Source of the DNA: Natrialba taiwanensis DSM 12281
GTDB taxonomy: Archaea; Halobacteriota; Halobacteria; Halobacteriales; Natrialbaceae
Direction: 5' to 3'
DNA: 64,000 bases
Assembly (NCBI RefSeq): GCF_000337595.1
Contig: NZ_AOIL01000049.1
Location: forward strand, 30,027 to 94,026
The position numbers were made by a program, and so were the translations under genes. Positions within the stretch are counted from its first letter, which is position 1, and every line of letters begins with the position of its first letter. Below are positions 17,312-26,923 of this stretch, piece by piece. Under the pieces are notes generated by a model, which was not told where the DNA came from, searched no databases, and saw nothing but the letters and a program-made list of their open reading frames with translations.

Positions 17312-18169
17312 ATGCTCACGCTCGCATCGGACTTTGGCACGCCGTACCCCGCGGCGATGAAGGGTGTACTGGTGCAGCGAACGGACGCGCGGCTGGTCGA
17401 TGTCGCACACGATTTCCCCCGGCAGAACGTTCGCGCGGCCGCTTTTTGGCTTCGAGAAGTGCTGCCCTACTTTCCGCCGGCGACCCATCTCGTCGTGATC
17501 GATCCCGGCGTCGGCACTGACCGGCGTGCGATCGTGGTTCGCGCGGGTGATCACGCGCTCGTCGGGCCGGACAACGGTGTCTTGCTCCCCGCGGCGCGCC
17601 GACTCGCCGACGGCGTCCCGCTCGAGACGTACACGATCGACGAGACGCTCCTCGATCCGGTCGAACCCGCCGGCACCGGTCCGGACGCGACGGCGCTCTC
17701 GGCGACCGGCGGTCGAGACGGTCGCGAGGGGCCGGCCAGCGCCACGTTCCACGGGCGGGACGTCTTCGCACCGGCGGCTGCGGGCGTCCATGAAGCCGGT
17801 ATCGAGGGCATCGACGACCTCGAGTGGCTCGAGCCACTCGCAGACGACCCCGTCGATCATACGCTTCCTACCCCGACGCTTGCGGACGACCGCGCCGCGG
17901 GAGAGGTGCTGGTCGTCGACGAGTTCGGAAACGTCATCACGAACGTTCCCGGCGACGTTCTCGCGGAACGAGAGCGGATCGTCGCGAACGGCGACCCCGT
18001 CTCCGTTGGAGAAACGTTCGCCGCCGTCCCTGCCGGCGAACGAGTCGCAACGGTCGGCAGTCACGGCTACGTCGAACTCGACGTTAACCGCGGTCGTGGC
18101 GATGCGAGCTTCGGGCTCGAACCCGGCGATCGGATCGAACTCGAGCCGATCGACCGCGACGAGGGTTGA
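17312..18169 (+). CDS. S-adenosyl-L-methionine hydroxide adenosyltransferase (DUF62)
   Basis: Hydrolyses SAM to adenosine and methionine; related to fluorinase and chlorinase but using water. The 285 residues carry the family signatures: TLASDFGTPYPAAMKGV at the start (catalytic Asp), VVIDPGVGTDRRAIVVRAG near 62, LVGPDNGVLLPAA near 82, FHGRDVFAPAAAGVH near 147 and the C-terminal VVDEFGNVITNVPGD. The halogenase-specific 23-residue loop of the fluorinases is absent, so ordinary hydrolase activity is expected. The insertion at 120-143 (GTGPDATALSATGGRDGREG) is haloarchaeal low-complexity padding. ATG 17312 starts MLTLASDFG. Confidence 0.93.
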   Translation: MLTLASDFGTPYPAAMKGVLVQRTDARLVDVAHDFPRQNVRAAAFWLREVLPYFPPATHLVVIDPGVGTDRRAIVVRAGDHALVGPDNGVLLPAARRLADGVPLETYTIDETLLDPVEPAGTGPDATALSATGGRDGREGPASATFHGRDVFAPAAAGVHEAGIEGIDDLEWLEPLADDPVDHTLPTPTLADDRAAGEVLVVDEFGNVITNVPGDVLAERERIVANGDPVSVGETFAAVPAGERVATVGSHGYVELDVNRGRGDASFGLEPGDRIELEPIDRDEG

Positions 18170-18350
18170 GCGGCGAACTGCTCGGTTCCGGTTTCCGTTC
18201 GAAGCGTTCCGTGGCGTCTGTTGTGCATCTCGGACCCGTATTGACCGACCGAAAGCGTTCCCTTCGGAGCGTGAATCCAAGGTGCCACAGTGTATGAAAA
18301 TTATACGATTAATTTGGGAGTAGTTTTAACTTCACTAGGGAAGATATTAT

Positions 18351-19886
18351 ATGTGCATGGCTCACGCGTTCTCCTACCCGTGGTGGCTGAGATTTGCCCA
18401 CTGGTTCAACCTCTTTTTCATGGTTCAACTGTTCCGAAGCGGGTACGAACTGATCATGACCCACCCCCGATTCTACTGGAACGACGACGCCGAACCGGGC
18501 GGGGAGTGGCTCCGCGTCGGCGATCGGGAACGGTCGACCGAGTTCGACAAGGACGCGATCGAGGGCGAGGATCTCTGGACCGCAGAGGACGAGATCGATC
18601 CGCCGTCAGCACTCATCTCTCTCCCCGGTCGCGACGGTCTCGGACTGGGGCGACACTGGCACTTCTGGGGCGCGCTCGGGTGGATCGTCACCGGCGCGCT
18701 CTACGTCGGTGCGCTGGCCGTCAGCGGCGAGTGGGCGCGACTGATTCCGACGTCGATCTCGGTCTTCCCGCAGGCCGCGGGCGATTTGATAACATACCTT
18801 CAGTTGCAGGTTCCGCACGCCGAAGGGTACAATGCACTCCAGCAACTGACGTACTTCGGTGTCGTGTTCGTGCTGTCGCCGCTCATGATCGTCACCGGGG
18901 TTCTGCAGGCACCCGCCGTCCGAGCGCACTTTCCGGCGTGGTTTACTACCGTTCGACAGCGGGCCCGAAGCATCCACTTCCTCGGCCTTGTCGCGTTCGC
19001 CGTCTTCGCGGTCGGCCACGTCGGGATGGTTATCGTGCACGGCTTCTGGTCGGAGATGGCCAAAATAGTCCTCGGGAGTTCGGCCGCATCGATCGATCTG
19101 ACGATCGTCGCGACCCTCCTCGGCGTCGGAATCGTCGTCGGCTTCTCCGCGGTCGCCAACTGGGCGTCTCTCACCCGCCCGCTGCGGACGCAAAACGCAC
19201 TCGAGATCGGACTCGATCCGCTGTTGCAGACGTTTTTCCACCACGTGTCCTTCGTCGAGGGCGACGATGTCGACGAGTACTCGGATTTCGCCCGCGTCAA
19301 CGGCAAACCGCCGCGAAACGACGCGTACCGAAACCACTACGAGAACGACTTCGAAGACTGGACGATCACGGTCGACGGCGAGGTCGAGAACGAACTCGAA
19401 CTCGACCGGGAGGACATCCGAACGTTGCCGACGGAGCGCCACATTACCCGCCACGACTGCATCCAGGGATGGACGTACTACGCCAAGTGGGGCGGCGTTC
19501 CCCTGACCGAGATCATCGACCGCTGTAACCCCCACGAGGACGCCGAGTGGCTCGTCTTCTGGACGCTCGACGAAAAGTGGGAGTACTCCGAGGCGGGTCC
19601 GTTCGAGGAAACCGATCCCGAGGTCCCGGAGCGCTACTACGAGGCCATTCGGATGGACAAGGCCCGGGAGCCCCGGTCGATCCTCGCCTACGAGATGAAC
19701 GACGACGATCTGCCCGTCGCCCACGGGGCACCCTACCGGCTCCGCGTCGAAAGCCAACTCGGCTACAAGATGGCCAAGTGGGTCACCCGCATCGAGTTCG
19801 TCGACGACATCGACGATATGGGGAAGGGAAAGGGCGGTTGGCGCGACGACGTGCTCAACTACTTCCCGCACAGCGCCGATATCTGA
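18351..19886 (+). CDS. Membrane-bound molybdopterin oxidoreductase (sulfite oxidase/YedY-like) fused to cytochrome b-like domain
   Basis: A 511-residue fusion. Residues 5-290 hold about five membrane helices of a cytochrome b561/DUF4405-like module with candidate haem His residues (RFAHWFNLFF, RHWHFWGAL, SIHFLGLVAF, HVGMVIVHGF). Residues 310-500 are the sulfite-oxidase-type molybdopterin domain; the Mo-ligating Cys is in RHDCIQGWTYYAKWGGVPL near 370, followed by YEMNDDDLPVAHGAPYRL, which matches the SUOX/YedY signature. Electrons would pass between the Mo site and the quinone pool. The substrate is unknown. The region 18292-18350 before the ATG is unusually AT-rich and must contain the promoter. 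Confidence 0.88.
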   Translation: MCMAHAFSYPWWLRFAHWFNLFFMVQLFRSGYELIMTHPRFYWNDDAEPGGEWLRVGDRERSTEFDKDAIEGEDLWTAEDEIDPPSALISLPGRDGLGLGRHWHFWGALGWIVTGALYVGALAVSGEWARLIPTSISVFPQAAGDLITYLQLQVPHAEGYNALQQLTYFGVVFVLSPLMIVTGVLQAPAVRAHFPAWFTTVRQRARSIHFLGLVAFAVFAVGHVGMVIVHGFWSEMAKIVLGSSAASIDLTIVATLLGVGIVVGFSAVANWASLTRPLRTQNALEIGLDPLLQTFFHHVSFVEGDDVDEYSDFARVNGKPPRNDAYRNHYENDFEDWTITVDGEVENELELDREDIRTLPTERHITRHDCIQGWTYYAKWGGVPLTEIIDRCNPHEDAEWLVFWTLDEKWEYSEAGPFEETDPEVPERYYEAIRMDKAREPRSILAYEMNDDDLPVAHGAPYRLRVESQLGYKMAKWVTRIEFVDDIDDMGKGKGGWRDDVLNYFPHSADI

Positions 19887-20138
19887 CCACTAGACCGCTT
19901 TTTCGCCGCCCCGCTGCACGGCCGGCCTGCCAGTCCGCTATCTCCTCACCCCACTGCCCGGACCGCTGCGTCGACGTTCGGCCCGATCGTCCGCTGCACT
20001 CGTCTCGGCCGCGCCGTCCCGCGGACGATCCGATCGACTGAACTCGACGCGACTTCGGACCGCGGCAGCGACCGTGACGGTCGCTTTCGGTCGGTTCGGT
20101 CGTTCCAGGACGAGAAACGGCGGTCTCGTCGCGACCGA

Positions 20139-20507
20139 TCACCGCGTGGTCCGATCCGGATCGATGACGATCTCGCCGTCGTCGTGGATCGTAATCTCAC
20201 ACCGGGAGAAGAGAAACGAGACCGAGCCTGCTCGCTCGTCGACTGTACCGTGTCGTGTCGTCTCACACCAGTCGACGACGAGTGCGTTCAGAGCGTCCGG
20301 ATCGATGCTGTCCGCGAGCGGCTCAAGGGCGGCTGGATCGACGCCATGAATCGACGAGACCGCGAGGGGAAGTGCCGTCGTTACCGGCTCGTACTCGCTT
20401 TCATCACACCACATGTGATAGGTCTCGCTCTCGGTGTTGTAATAGACGGTTTGGTCAACCGCCTCGGCGACCGGCGTCAGTCGATCTGAAGAAGCCATGC
20501 CGGACAT
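20139..20507 (-). CDS. HalOD1 output-domain protein
   Basis: A 122-residue stand-alone HalOD1 domain, a haloarchaeal output domain often found alone or after sensor modules. Typical segments are SDRLTPVAEAVDQTVYYN at the N-terminus, DPAALEPLADSIDPDALNAL in the middle, and the C-terminal VSFLFSRCEITIHDDGEI. Function is not established. Two ATG codons (20507 and 20498) are both possible starts. About 250 bp of untranslated sequence separates it from the preceding Mo-oxidoreductase, with which it converges, and nothing else recognisable is in that gap. Confidence 0.88.
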   Translation of the reverse strand: MSGMASSDRLTPVAEAVDQTVYYNTESETYHMWCDESEYEPVTTALPLAVSSIHGVDPAALEPLADSIDPDALNALVVDWCETTRHGTVDERAGSVSFLFSRCEITIHDDGEIVIDPDRTTR

Positions 20508-20600
20508 AACGATCGGTAGTCTCGAGTGTTAACACTTAACACTATTGGCCAGTCAGAGTCACCGACACAGTACGGAAACCGAAGAAAAGGTGAGAGCGAG

Positions 20601-22178
20601 TTATTCCGCGGCGATGACGTCGTCGATTCTGACGATCATCGTCGCAGCCTCAGTCGCACTCTCGATCGCTTCGCGCTTGACATCTGCCGGATCGACGACG
20701 CCGAACTCGAGCGGGTCGTCGATGGTCACGTCTTCGCCATCGGTGATCAGGCCGGCACGGCCCTCGGAGTCGTGCGCGGCGCGGAGATCGACGAGCGCGT
20801 CGATCGGGTCCTGGCCGGTGTTCGCCGCGAGCGTGCGCGGGACGACATCGAGCGCGTCCGCGAAGGCGGTGACGGCGAGCTGTTTGCGGCCCTCGATACC
20901 GGCGGCTTCCTCGCGGATCTTGTTTGCGATGGCGATTTCGGTCGCGCCAGCGCCGGGAACGACTTCACCGGAGGCGAGTGCGGTCGCGGCGACGTCGAGT
21001 GCGTCACCGATCGCGCGCTCGAGTTCGTCGACGATGTGTTCGGTACCGCCGCGGACGAAGACGGTGACGGCTTCGGCGGCCGCGCCGCCCTCGACGAACG
21101 CGAGGTCGTCGTCGCCGAAGTTTGCGCTGCGGATGCGGTCGGCTTTGCCGAAGTCGGCTTCTTCCAGGTCGTCGAGTGTGCCGACGCGGGTTGCACCGGT
21201 TGCGGAGAGGATGTCTGCAGTGTCGCTGCTGCCGACGTTCTCGAAGACGAGGATGCCCTCGTTGGCGAGGAACGTGCTGACGCGGTCGTCAACGTCTTCG
21301 GTAGTGACGACGACGTCAGCGCCGCTTTCGGCGACGGTTTCGGCGTAGCCCTGGACTTCGCTTTCCTCGGCGTCGATGGCGGCGTTGAGCTGGTCGATGG
21401 AGTCGATGGCGTACTCGGCGTCGACGTCGCCGGTGCGGACGCCGAGTTCAACATCGAGGACGGCGATCGAGGCGTCCTCGATCTCGGTCGGCATGCCCTC
21501 GTGGGCGGGCTCCTCGTCGATGACGATACCGGGGACGAGTTCGGTCGCGTTCGAGGAGGCACCGATCTGGGTGTGGACGGTGACGTTCTCGCGGGCGACG
21601 CCGTCGTCAGATTCGACGTGGCGGACGGCCTCGACGACCGTTTCGGCGAGCGATTCGGCGGTGAGACCGCCGGTGCCCTTGCCGGTCATGCTGGACTCGG
21701 CGACCTGCTTTAGAACCTCGTCGTCGACGGCGGCTTCGCTGATCTGTTCGTCGATGGCGTCGAGGGCAATCTCGGCGGCTTCGTGGTAGCCCTCGACGAT
21801 GGTCGTCGCATGGACGTCCTGTTCGATGAGGTCTTCGGCCTCCCCGAGCAGGTTGCCAGCGATCACGCCCGCGGTCGTCGTGCCGTCGCCGACCTCCTCT
21901 TCCTGGGTCTCGGCGACTTCGACGATCATCTGGGCCGCGGGGTGTTCGATGTCCATCTCGTTCAGGATGGTCGCCCCATCGTTGGTGATGACGACCTCAC
22001 CACCCGAGTCGACGAGCATCTTGTCCATGCCGCGGGGGCCGAGGGTCGTCCGTACCGACTCGGCGACCGCCTTGCCGGCCATGATGTTGGACGATTGGGC
22101 GTCCCGGCCCTGTGTTCGCTGACTATCCTCGCTCATAATGAACATAGGCTGTCCGCCCATGCGTCGCTGTTGTGCCAT
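20601..22178 (-). CDS. Thermosome subunit (group II chaperonin)
   Basis: ATP-dependent cytosolic chaperonin that folds proteins in a double-ring complex. The 525 residues include the N-terminal ATP-binding stretch [45 protein letters not shown], and [19 protein letters not shown] near residue 395. The C-terminus stops at [11 protein letters not shown] without the Gly-Gly-Met tail that many haloarchaeal subunits carry, suggesting a divergent paralogue. The start at 22178 ([14 protein letters not shown]) is family-typical; the frame stays open for 68 codons upstream but without homology. It has a strong TATA box. Confidence 0.96.
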   Translation of the reverse strand: MAQQRRMGGQPMFIMSEDSQRTQGRDAQSSNIMAGKAVAESVRTTLGPRGMDKMLVDSGGEVVITNDGATILNEMDIEHPAAQMIVEVAETQEEEVGDGTTTAGVIAGNLLGEAEDLIEQDVHATTIVEGYHEAAEIALDAIDEQISEAAVDDEVLKQVAESSMTGKGTGGLTAESLAETVVEAVRHVESDDGVARENVTVHTQIGASSNATELVPGIVIDEEPAHEGMPTEIEDASIAVLDVELGVRTGDVDAEYAIDSIDQLNAAIDAEESEVQGYAETVAESGADVVVTTEDVDDRVSTFLANEGILVFENVGSSDTADILSATGATRVGTLDDLEEADFGKADRIRSANFGDDDLAFVEGGAAAEAVTVFVRGGTEHIVDELERAIGDALDVAATALASGEVVPGAGATEIAIANKIREEAAGIEGRKQLAVTAFADALDVVPRTLAANTGQDPIDALVDLRAAHDSEGRAGLITDGEDVTIDDPLEFGVVDPADVKREAIESATEAATMIVRIDDVIAAE

Positions 22179-22210
22179 AGCTGAATCCTCACTAACTATG
22201 TCGTCAGCAC

Positions 22211-22228
22211 TTCTATATAAGCGTTTCC
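22211..22228 (-). promoter_or_regulatory. BRE and TATA box of the thermosome gene
   Basis: Minus-strand sequence AAACGCTTATATAGAA, a strong haloarchaeal TATA box with an adjoining BRE-like GGGAAAC. It lies about 35-45 bp upstream of the ATG at 22178, giving a predicted leader of about 10-15 nt. This is one of the best TATA matches in the window, consistent with a highly expressed, heat-inducible gene. Confidence 0.65.
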
Positions 22229-22336
22229 CTCTCGCACCCACTCCGTCTTGCGATTCCCTGTATCGCGTGCCCGCGTGACCCGCGCAACGGCGAAGTCGGT
22301 AGCAAAATATGGATCGACTCGAAACGATGGGGTGGG

Positions 22337-23161
22337 ATGCTGGAGCTGGAACACGGGTTTCGCGTCGTCGATAGCTATGCACGGCTCACGCCCGATCGAC
22401 GCGAGCAGCCCCGCGGTCGGTCGATCACCCCCGACCGACTCGAACGGGAGATGCACCAGGCGGGAATCACCAGATCGATCGTCTTCCCGCCGGCAACACC
22501 AGAGACGAGCTACATCGCTCCGAACAACGGCGTTGCCAGACGAAGCGTCGACCGTCCGTTCGTCGCGTTCGCTCGCATCAACGGCACCCGCCGCCCCGGT
22601 AGCACCGCAACGAATTGCCTCCACAACGCCGTCACTCGCCGCAAAGAGTACCACACGACCCCAGAAGACGTCGAAAAATACGCCTACGACGACCGGTTTC
22701 ACGGCTTCGTACTCGACCCCCTCACCGACGACCTCCCCGACGAGGACGTCATCGACACTCTGGAGGCCGTCGGCCTTCCCCTGATCGTCCGCGGTGGCGC
22801 GGACGCGACGCCAGCTGAACTCGCGGAGACGATCCTCGGCCGCTCGTTTCCCGTTATCATCGCTCACTTCGGCGGGCATCCCCTGGATCGCTCGAAAATG
22901 CACGAGACGATCGACCTACTCGCCGAGTTCGACGACTGCTACGTCGAGACGAGTTTCGTCAAGTACCGTGACCTTCTCGAGCGCGCCCTGCTCGAACACC
23001 CGGATCGAGTTCTTTTCGGAAGCGGCGCGCCCGCCTGTCATCCGAACGTCGCCGTCATGGAAATCCTCACGCTTGATGTCTCGGAGGACAAACTCTGGCG
23101 TGCCTTTTCGAAGAACGCCTGCCGCGTGATCGACGCGCTCGCACCGGACGCCTACGTGTAG
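22337..23161 (+). CDS. Amidohydrolase-family metal-dependent hydrolase (TIM barrel)
   Basis: A 274-residue protein of the amidohydrolase-2/TatD-like type. Visible features are GFRVVDSYARLTPDRR at the N-terminus, FHGFVLDPLTDDLPDEDVI in the middle, PVIIAHFGGHPLD near 175 (His of the metal site) and YVETSFVKYRDLLERALLEH, then RVLFGSGAPACHPNVAV near 225. The N-terminal H-x-H metal motif is not intact (DSYAR instead of DxHxH), so metal binding may be reduced. The substrate is not known. Divergent from the thermosome with about 160 bp between the starts. Confidence 0.75.
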   Translation: MLELEHGFRVVDSYARLTPDRREQPRGRSITPDRLEREMHQAGITRSIVFPPATPETSYIAPNNGVARRSVDRPFVAFARINGTRRPGSTATNCLHNAVTRRKEYHTTPEDVEKYAYDDRFHGFVLDPLTDDLPDEDVIDTLEAVGLPLIVRGGADATPAELAETILGRSFPVIIAHFGGHPLDRSKMHETIDLLAEFDDCYVETSFVKYRDLLERALLEHPDRVLFGSGAPACHPNVAVMEILTLDVSEDKLWRAFSKNACRVIDALAPDAYV

Positions 23162-23484
23162 CCGGGCCCGCGACGGGATTGGTGCTACGTATAACTGGTT
23201 CGACGTATTGGTCTCCGTCGGTTGTCCTCGTCTTCTGCTCTCCGCTCTCTGCCTATCATCTGACCGTCTTTCATCGCCGTTCCGGAACTGCTCCCGTCGC
23301 CCTTCGTCCGGTTCCGGTCGCCGTTTCGGTGATCCTCGATTCGCACCTGTAGCTGCACTAACTCGACTGCTGCGAGGAGTGACGCCATTTATGGTCGTGC
23401 CTCGATACCCACTACGTATGGACTACGGACGACCCTCCCAATCGCCAGCCCTGCACACGATGCGGTCACACCTCCACGCAATCG
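23162..23484. other. Intergenic region without recognisable gene
   Basis: About 320 bp between the amidohydrolase and the DUF368 gene. Frames on both strands are open in places but give Ser/Arg/Pro-rich translations typical of shadow frames. The promoter of the DUF368 gene is presumably near 23400-23460. I see no RNA gene or repeat. Confidence 0.5.
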
Positions 23485-24447
23485 ATGGGATATAACCTCA
23501 CCCAGCGCGTCGGCGACCGCCTCGCGATCCTCCGAATCTACTGTTACGGGCTCTGCATGGGCACCGCCGACGCCCTCCCCGGCGTCTCCGGCGGCACAAT
23601 TGCCCTCCTACTCGGGTTCTACAGCCGCCTGATAACCGCCGTCACTGCCTTCACGCCCGGACGCCTCCTCGACATCCTTCGCGGCTACGATCCCGGCCGC
23701 CGCGTCCGGGCACGCGAAGCCCTCCTCGAACTCGATCTCCCGTTCTTGCTTCCGCTCGGCGTCGGCGTGTTCACTGCCATTGCAATCATCGGCAGCGTCG
23801 TCACTTCGCTCGCATCCTCACACCCCCTCGCACTCTTCGGGTTCTTTATCGGCCTGATCGCCGCCTCCGCCGTCGTCCTCTTTCGAAGCCTCCCGTTCTC
23901 GACCACCGAACACGTCCTCGCCGCGGGCGCTGGTACCGGTCTCGCCTTACTCGTCGCCAGCAACGTCCTCCAACTCCCCGGACAGGGCCCCGTCCGCACC
24001 CTCCTTGCCGGCGCTTTCGCCGTCAGCGCCATGATTCTACCCGGCGTCTCCGGCTCGCTCATCCTGATCCTCCTCGGCCAGTACGTCTACCTGATGTCCG
24101 AACTACACGCGTTCCTCGACGCGCTTCACGAACTCGTCTCGACGACGGGAACGCTCCAGACGCTCGTCGCTCCGGGCACGACCGTGATCCTCTTCGTCAT
24201 CGGCGGCGTCGTCGGACTCGTCACGATCGCCCGCGTCGTCCGCGCGTCGCTCGACCGGCACTGGACGCTCACGATGTTGTTCCTCGTCGGCCTGATCGCC
24301 GGCTCCGTTCCCGCGCCGCTTCACGAAATCGGCGACACGCACGCCTGGACCCCTGACATCATCTTCCTGACCGTCGTGTGGGCGGCCCTCGGTGCACTCG
24401 CACTGTTCGTCCTCGATGAACTCGCTGGCGGGTTCGATCCCGAGTAA
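23485..24447 (+). CDS. DUF368 polyprenyl-phosphate translocase-family membrane protein
   Basis: A 320-residue integral membrane protein with about eight helices. The family signature GTADALPGVSGGTIALLLGFY (residues 27-47, shown here as its start and end) and its inverted-repeat counterpart MILPGVSGSLILILLGQY near 180 are both visible. Bacterial DUF368 proteins recycle undecaprenyl phosphate across the membrane. In an archaeon the natural substrate would be dolichyl phosphate used in N-glycosylation, which is inference. The glycosyltransferase gene that converges from 25535 supports a role in surface glycan synthesis. ATG 23485 begins MGYNLTQRVGDRLAILRIY. Confidence 0.88.
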   Translation: MGYNLTQRVGDRLAILRIYCYGLCMGTADALPGVSGGTIALLLGFYSRLITAVTAFTPGRLLDILRGYDPGRRVRAREALLELDLPFLLPLGVGVFTAIAIIGSVVTSLASSHPLALFGFFIGLIAASAVVLFRSLPFSTTEHVLAAGAGTGLALLVASNVLQLPGQGPVRTLLAGAFAVSAMILPGVSGSLILILLGQYVYLMSELHAFLDALHELVSTTGTLQTLVAPGTTVILFVIGGVVGLVTIARVVRASLDRHWTLTMLFLVGLIAGSVPAPLHEIGDTHAWTPDIIFLTVVWAALGALALFVLDELAGGFDPE

Positions 24448-24518
24448 GGGGCGAGCAGTATCGGTTATCGATCGCTGATCGGGTCTCGTGCCGACGGAAT
24501 ACCGACTGCGCCCGATCG

Positions 24519-25535
24519 CTACCGCCGGTCGTACACGCGAACAGCGCGGTCGTGTCTGACCGAGATCCCGTTCGGGTTCCGCTGGGCCGTCCGATCGCCG
24601 TAGCGGGCACGAGTTCCGTCTACAAATCCGCGGGCCGCGTTTTGAACCACGTCCGTTCCGTCCGATAGCCACCCCGTCGGCGTTTCCTCACCGGAAACGA
24701 TTCGTCGAGCCCCGCTGAATCCGTCACGGAGCGCACTGCCGACCGTCCGAGCGACGACCGTCGGTCGCGGGCCGTAGTTCTTCGCAAGCCGATAGGAGAG
24801 TGCCCGATAGGTTGTCCCCCAATCGAGTTCAGTCATCGTCCCGCCGTCGGCTCCGAGTTCGGTACGGACGGCCATCTCATGTTGCCAGTTCGTATCGAAT
24901 CCGAGTCCGGCGATCCGGTGGGCGCAGTCTCGATCGCCGCCGGTTTCGAGGTATTCGTCGAAGCCGTCGAGTGCGTCGAGAACGGTTCGATCGAAGGCGA
25001 CGTTGTCCCCATTGATAAGCGTGACCGAGCGGCCGGCGATGGTTTGGGTGTGGGGTTGTGCGGGGCCTTCGATTGCGGCGGGGTGGCTGGGTGCGCTGGG
25101 GGAACTCGATGTAGTAGCTGTGCTGGCCGTGCTGGCTGAGGTGGTTGTGTCTTCGTCTGTCTCGCCGGGTGGCTGTATCGGTTCCCCTGCTGTAACCGCG
25201 GGACCAGTTACCACATCCGTTCCATCCGTGTGTGCCTGCTCGATGGCTTGGAACCAGGTCGGTTCGACGGCGTAGCTGCCGTCGAGGAAGGCGATTACGT
25301 CGCCCGTGGCAACGCTGAAGCCGACGTTTCGGGAGACGTTTGCGTTCCGTTCGGAGATCTCGACGAGAACGTCGACATCGGGTCGGTCGCGGACAACACC
25401 AGTCGTGCCGTCGGAGGAGGGTCCGTTGACGACGATCACTTCGGTCGCCGCTGGCGTGTGCTCGGCGAGTGCATCGAGACAGGAGAGCAACTGCTCTCGG
25501 TCGTTGAGCGTCGAGACGACTACCGAGAGCTCCAT
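24519..25535 (-). CDS. Family 2 glycosyltransferase
   Basis: A 338-residue GT-A enzyme, probably cytoplasmic-face, transferring a sugar from a nucleotide donor. Residues 1-110 show MELSVVVSTLNDREQLL, VIVVNGPSSDGTTGVV, ERNANVSRNVGFSVATGDV and the metal-binding IAFLDGSY (D-x-S form of DxD). The acceptor-side motif GGDRDCAHRIAGLGFD is near 222. A Thr/Ser-rich insertion of about 30 residues (TTTSASTASTATTSSSPS) interrupts the domain near 130. Its nearest types are haloarchaeal AglE-like enzymes, but I cannot assign the sugar. Convergent with the DUF368 gene. Confidence 0.88.
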   Translation of the reverse strand: MELSVVVSTLNDREQLLSCLDALAEHTPAATEVIVVNGPSSDGTTGVVRDRPDVDVLVEISERNANVSRNVGFSVATGDVIAFLDGSYAVEPTWFQAIEQAHTDGTDVVTGPAVTAGEPIQPPGETDEDTTTSASTASTATTSSSPSAPSHPAAIEGPAQPHTQTIAGRSVTLINGDNVAFDRTVLDALDGFDEYLETGGDRDCAHRIAGLGFDTNWQHEMAVRTELGADGGTMTELDWGTTYRALSYRLAKNYGPRPTVVARTVGSALRDGFSGARRIVSGEETPTGWLSDGTDVVQNAARGFVDGTRARYGDRTAQRNPNGISVRHDRAVRVYDRR

Positions 25536-25599
25536 ACTATGTGGTAGAACACCCGGGGAGTAAAAAGACGATGGGATTACTGCCAGCTATCGTCGCCCA

Positions 25600-26307
25600 C
25601 TACCGAAGCCGCGTATTCCAGTACGATACCGACGCTGCATGATCCGTGATTGGATGCCCGCCAAGGGCGCTGTCGATCGACCGAAGCGGTGAGGCGAGCC
25701 CGTTCGGAATTGCCCGGTAGAGGCCGTACGGAAGGAGGAAATCGTCTTCGACATCGACCAGCGTCAGATTCGTCTTTGCGAGTAGCGTACTCACCTCGCC
25801 CTTCGAATACAGTCGCGAGCCCATCGGCAGCGCCCAGTTGTAGATACTCCGCGAGCTAAAGCGGTTGAACGTATCGAAGACGACCTGTTCGCTCGCCACC
25901 CGCCGCATCTCCCGCAAGAACGCCTCCGGATCGTCCGCGAGATGGAAAAAGCGCATCGCGATGACGGTATCGAAGTGGTCGTCCGGAAACGGTAGTCGCC
26001 CTGCATCGCCGCGAAGGAACTCGAGTGTCCCTGCGAGTTCAGCGCGCTGTGCTTTCGCTCGCCCTTGGTGCAACATCGCTGCCGAAATGTCGAGTCCGAC
26101 GACGTCCGCGCCCTGCTCGGCCAGCATAACCGTAAATCGCCCGGTACCACAGGCGATTTCGAGGATCGTACGGTCCTCGACGGGCATAATCGCCTCGAGG
26201 ACTGCTTGCTTCTCCCGTCGGTCGATCAACTGTCCACCCTTGGAAAAGCGCTTGTCGTCGTACTCCTCGGCGACGTCGTCAGCCTGGTACCACTCCTGTC
26301 CTTTCAC
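25600..26307 (-). CDS. Class I SAM-dependent methyltransferase
   Basis: A 235-residue small-molecule methyltransferase. Motif I is ILEIACGTGRFTVMLAE near residue 42, motif II GADVVGLDISAAML near 62, and motif III FPDDHFDTVIAMRFFH near 100, as in UbiE/methyltransferase-11 proteins. I prefer the GTG start at 26307 (VKGQEWYQADDVAEEYDDKRF), since the 26 residues upstream from ATG 26385 are unlike the family. The substrate is unknown. It follows the glycosyltransferase gene's upstream region on the same strand with a 64-bp gap. Confidence 0.85.
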   Translation of the reverse strand: MKGQEWYQADDVAEEYDDKRFSKGGQLIDRREKQAVLEAIMPVEDRTILEIACGTGRFTVMLAEQGADVVGLDISAAMLHQGRAKAQRAELAGTLEFLRGDAGRLPFPDDHFDTVIAMRFFHLADDPEAFLREMRRVASEQVVFDTFNRFSSRSIYNWALPMGSRLYSKGEVSTLLAKTNLTLVDVEDDFLLPYGLYRAIPNGLASPLRSIDSALGGHPITDHAASVSYWNTRLR

Positions 26308-26580
26308 ACTGGGCGAAACTACTGTAGTCGTGGGATAAAACGATACTGGACTCGTTCGGAAAATCCGACGGGTCCGGCCAGTCAAGCGACTGGACGAGGG
26401 GTCACCTCCGCTGGTGGGTCGTCGTAGACCGGGAGCCTGTCACTATCACTGTCACTGTCTCTGTTCATCGTGCGTATGGGTTCCATGTATTAATACCACA
26501 TTTGAACCCCTTATACAAACTTCATTGTTCCTATCTACATATAGGGAAGCTTTACCAGCACTGATTCCGCTCAGAATTGT

Positions 26581-26862
26581 ATGAGCACGAGTACCGCAGA
26601 GGATGGCACTGCCGCAGCCGAGGAGGTCCTATCGAAGGACGAATACCGGGACCGTCTTCGCGACCTCCCGCCGAGCGCGAAATTGGTTGCAAAAGTCCTC
26701 GAAACCGATTCACCGCTCTCGCAGGGACAACTCGCCGACGAATCGCTGCTTCCAGACCGCACCGTTCGCTACGCCCTCAACCGCCTCGAGGATGTCGGCC
26801 TCGTGGGGTCGCGCTACAGCTTCCGGGACGCGCGCAAGCAGGTTTACTACCTCAAGAACTGA
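26581..26862 (+). CDS. Small winged-helix transcriptional regulator
   Basis: A 93-residue MarR/TrmB-like DNA-binding protein: LPPSAKLVAKVLETDSPLSQ forms the first helices, then the helix-turn-helix QLADESLLPDRTVRYALNRL, then the wing VGSRYSFRDARKQVYYLKN. There is no ligand domain. Proteins of this size in haloarchaea are usually autoregulated chromatin-like or single-operon regulators. A TATA-like TACATATA lies near 26536-26543, about 40 bp upstream. Start ATG 26581 gives a 25-residue flexible N-terminus. Confidence 0.88.
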   Translation: MSTSTAEDGTAAAEEVLSKDEYRDRLRDLPPSAKLVAKVLETDSPLSQGQLADESLLPDRTVRYALNRLEDVGLVGSRYSFRDARKQVYYLKN

Positions 26863-26923
26863 AGTCGGCTCCGTTTTGGACCCGCTTCGATACGCACATA
26901 CAACCCGCCGATGAGACGCACGT

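Noticed and set aside
20526-21713. Long forward frame across the thermosome gene
   Set aside because: Fully inside the antisense of a strong chaperonin gene; Asp/Val/Gly-rich translation mirrors that gene.
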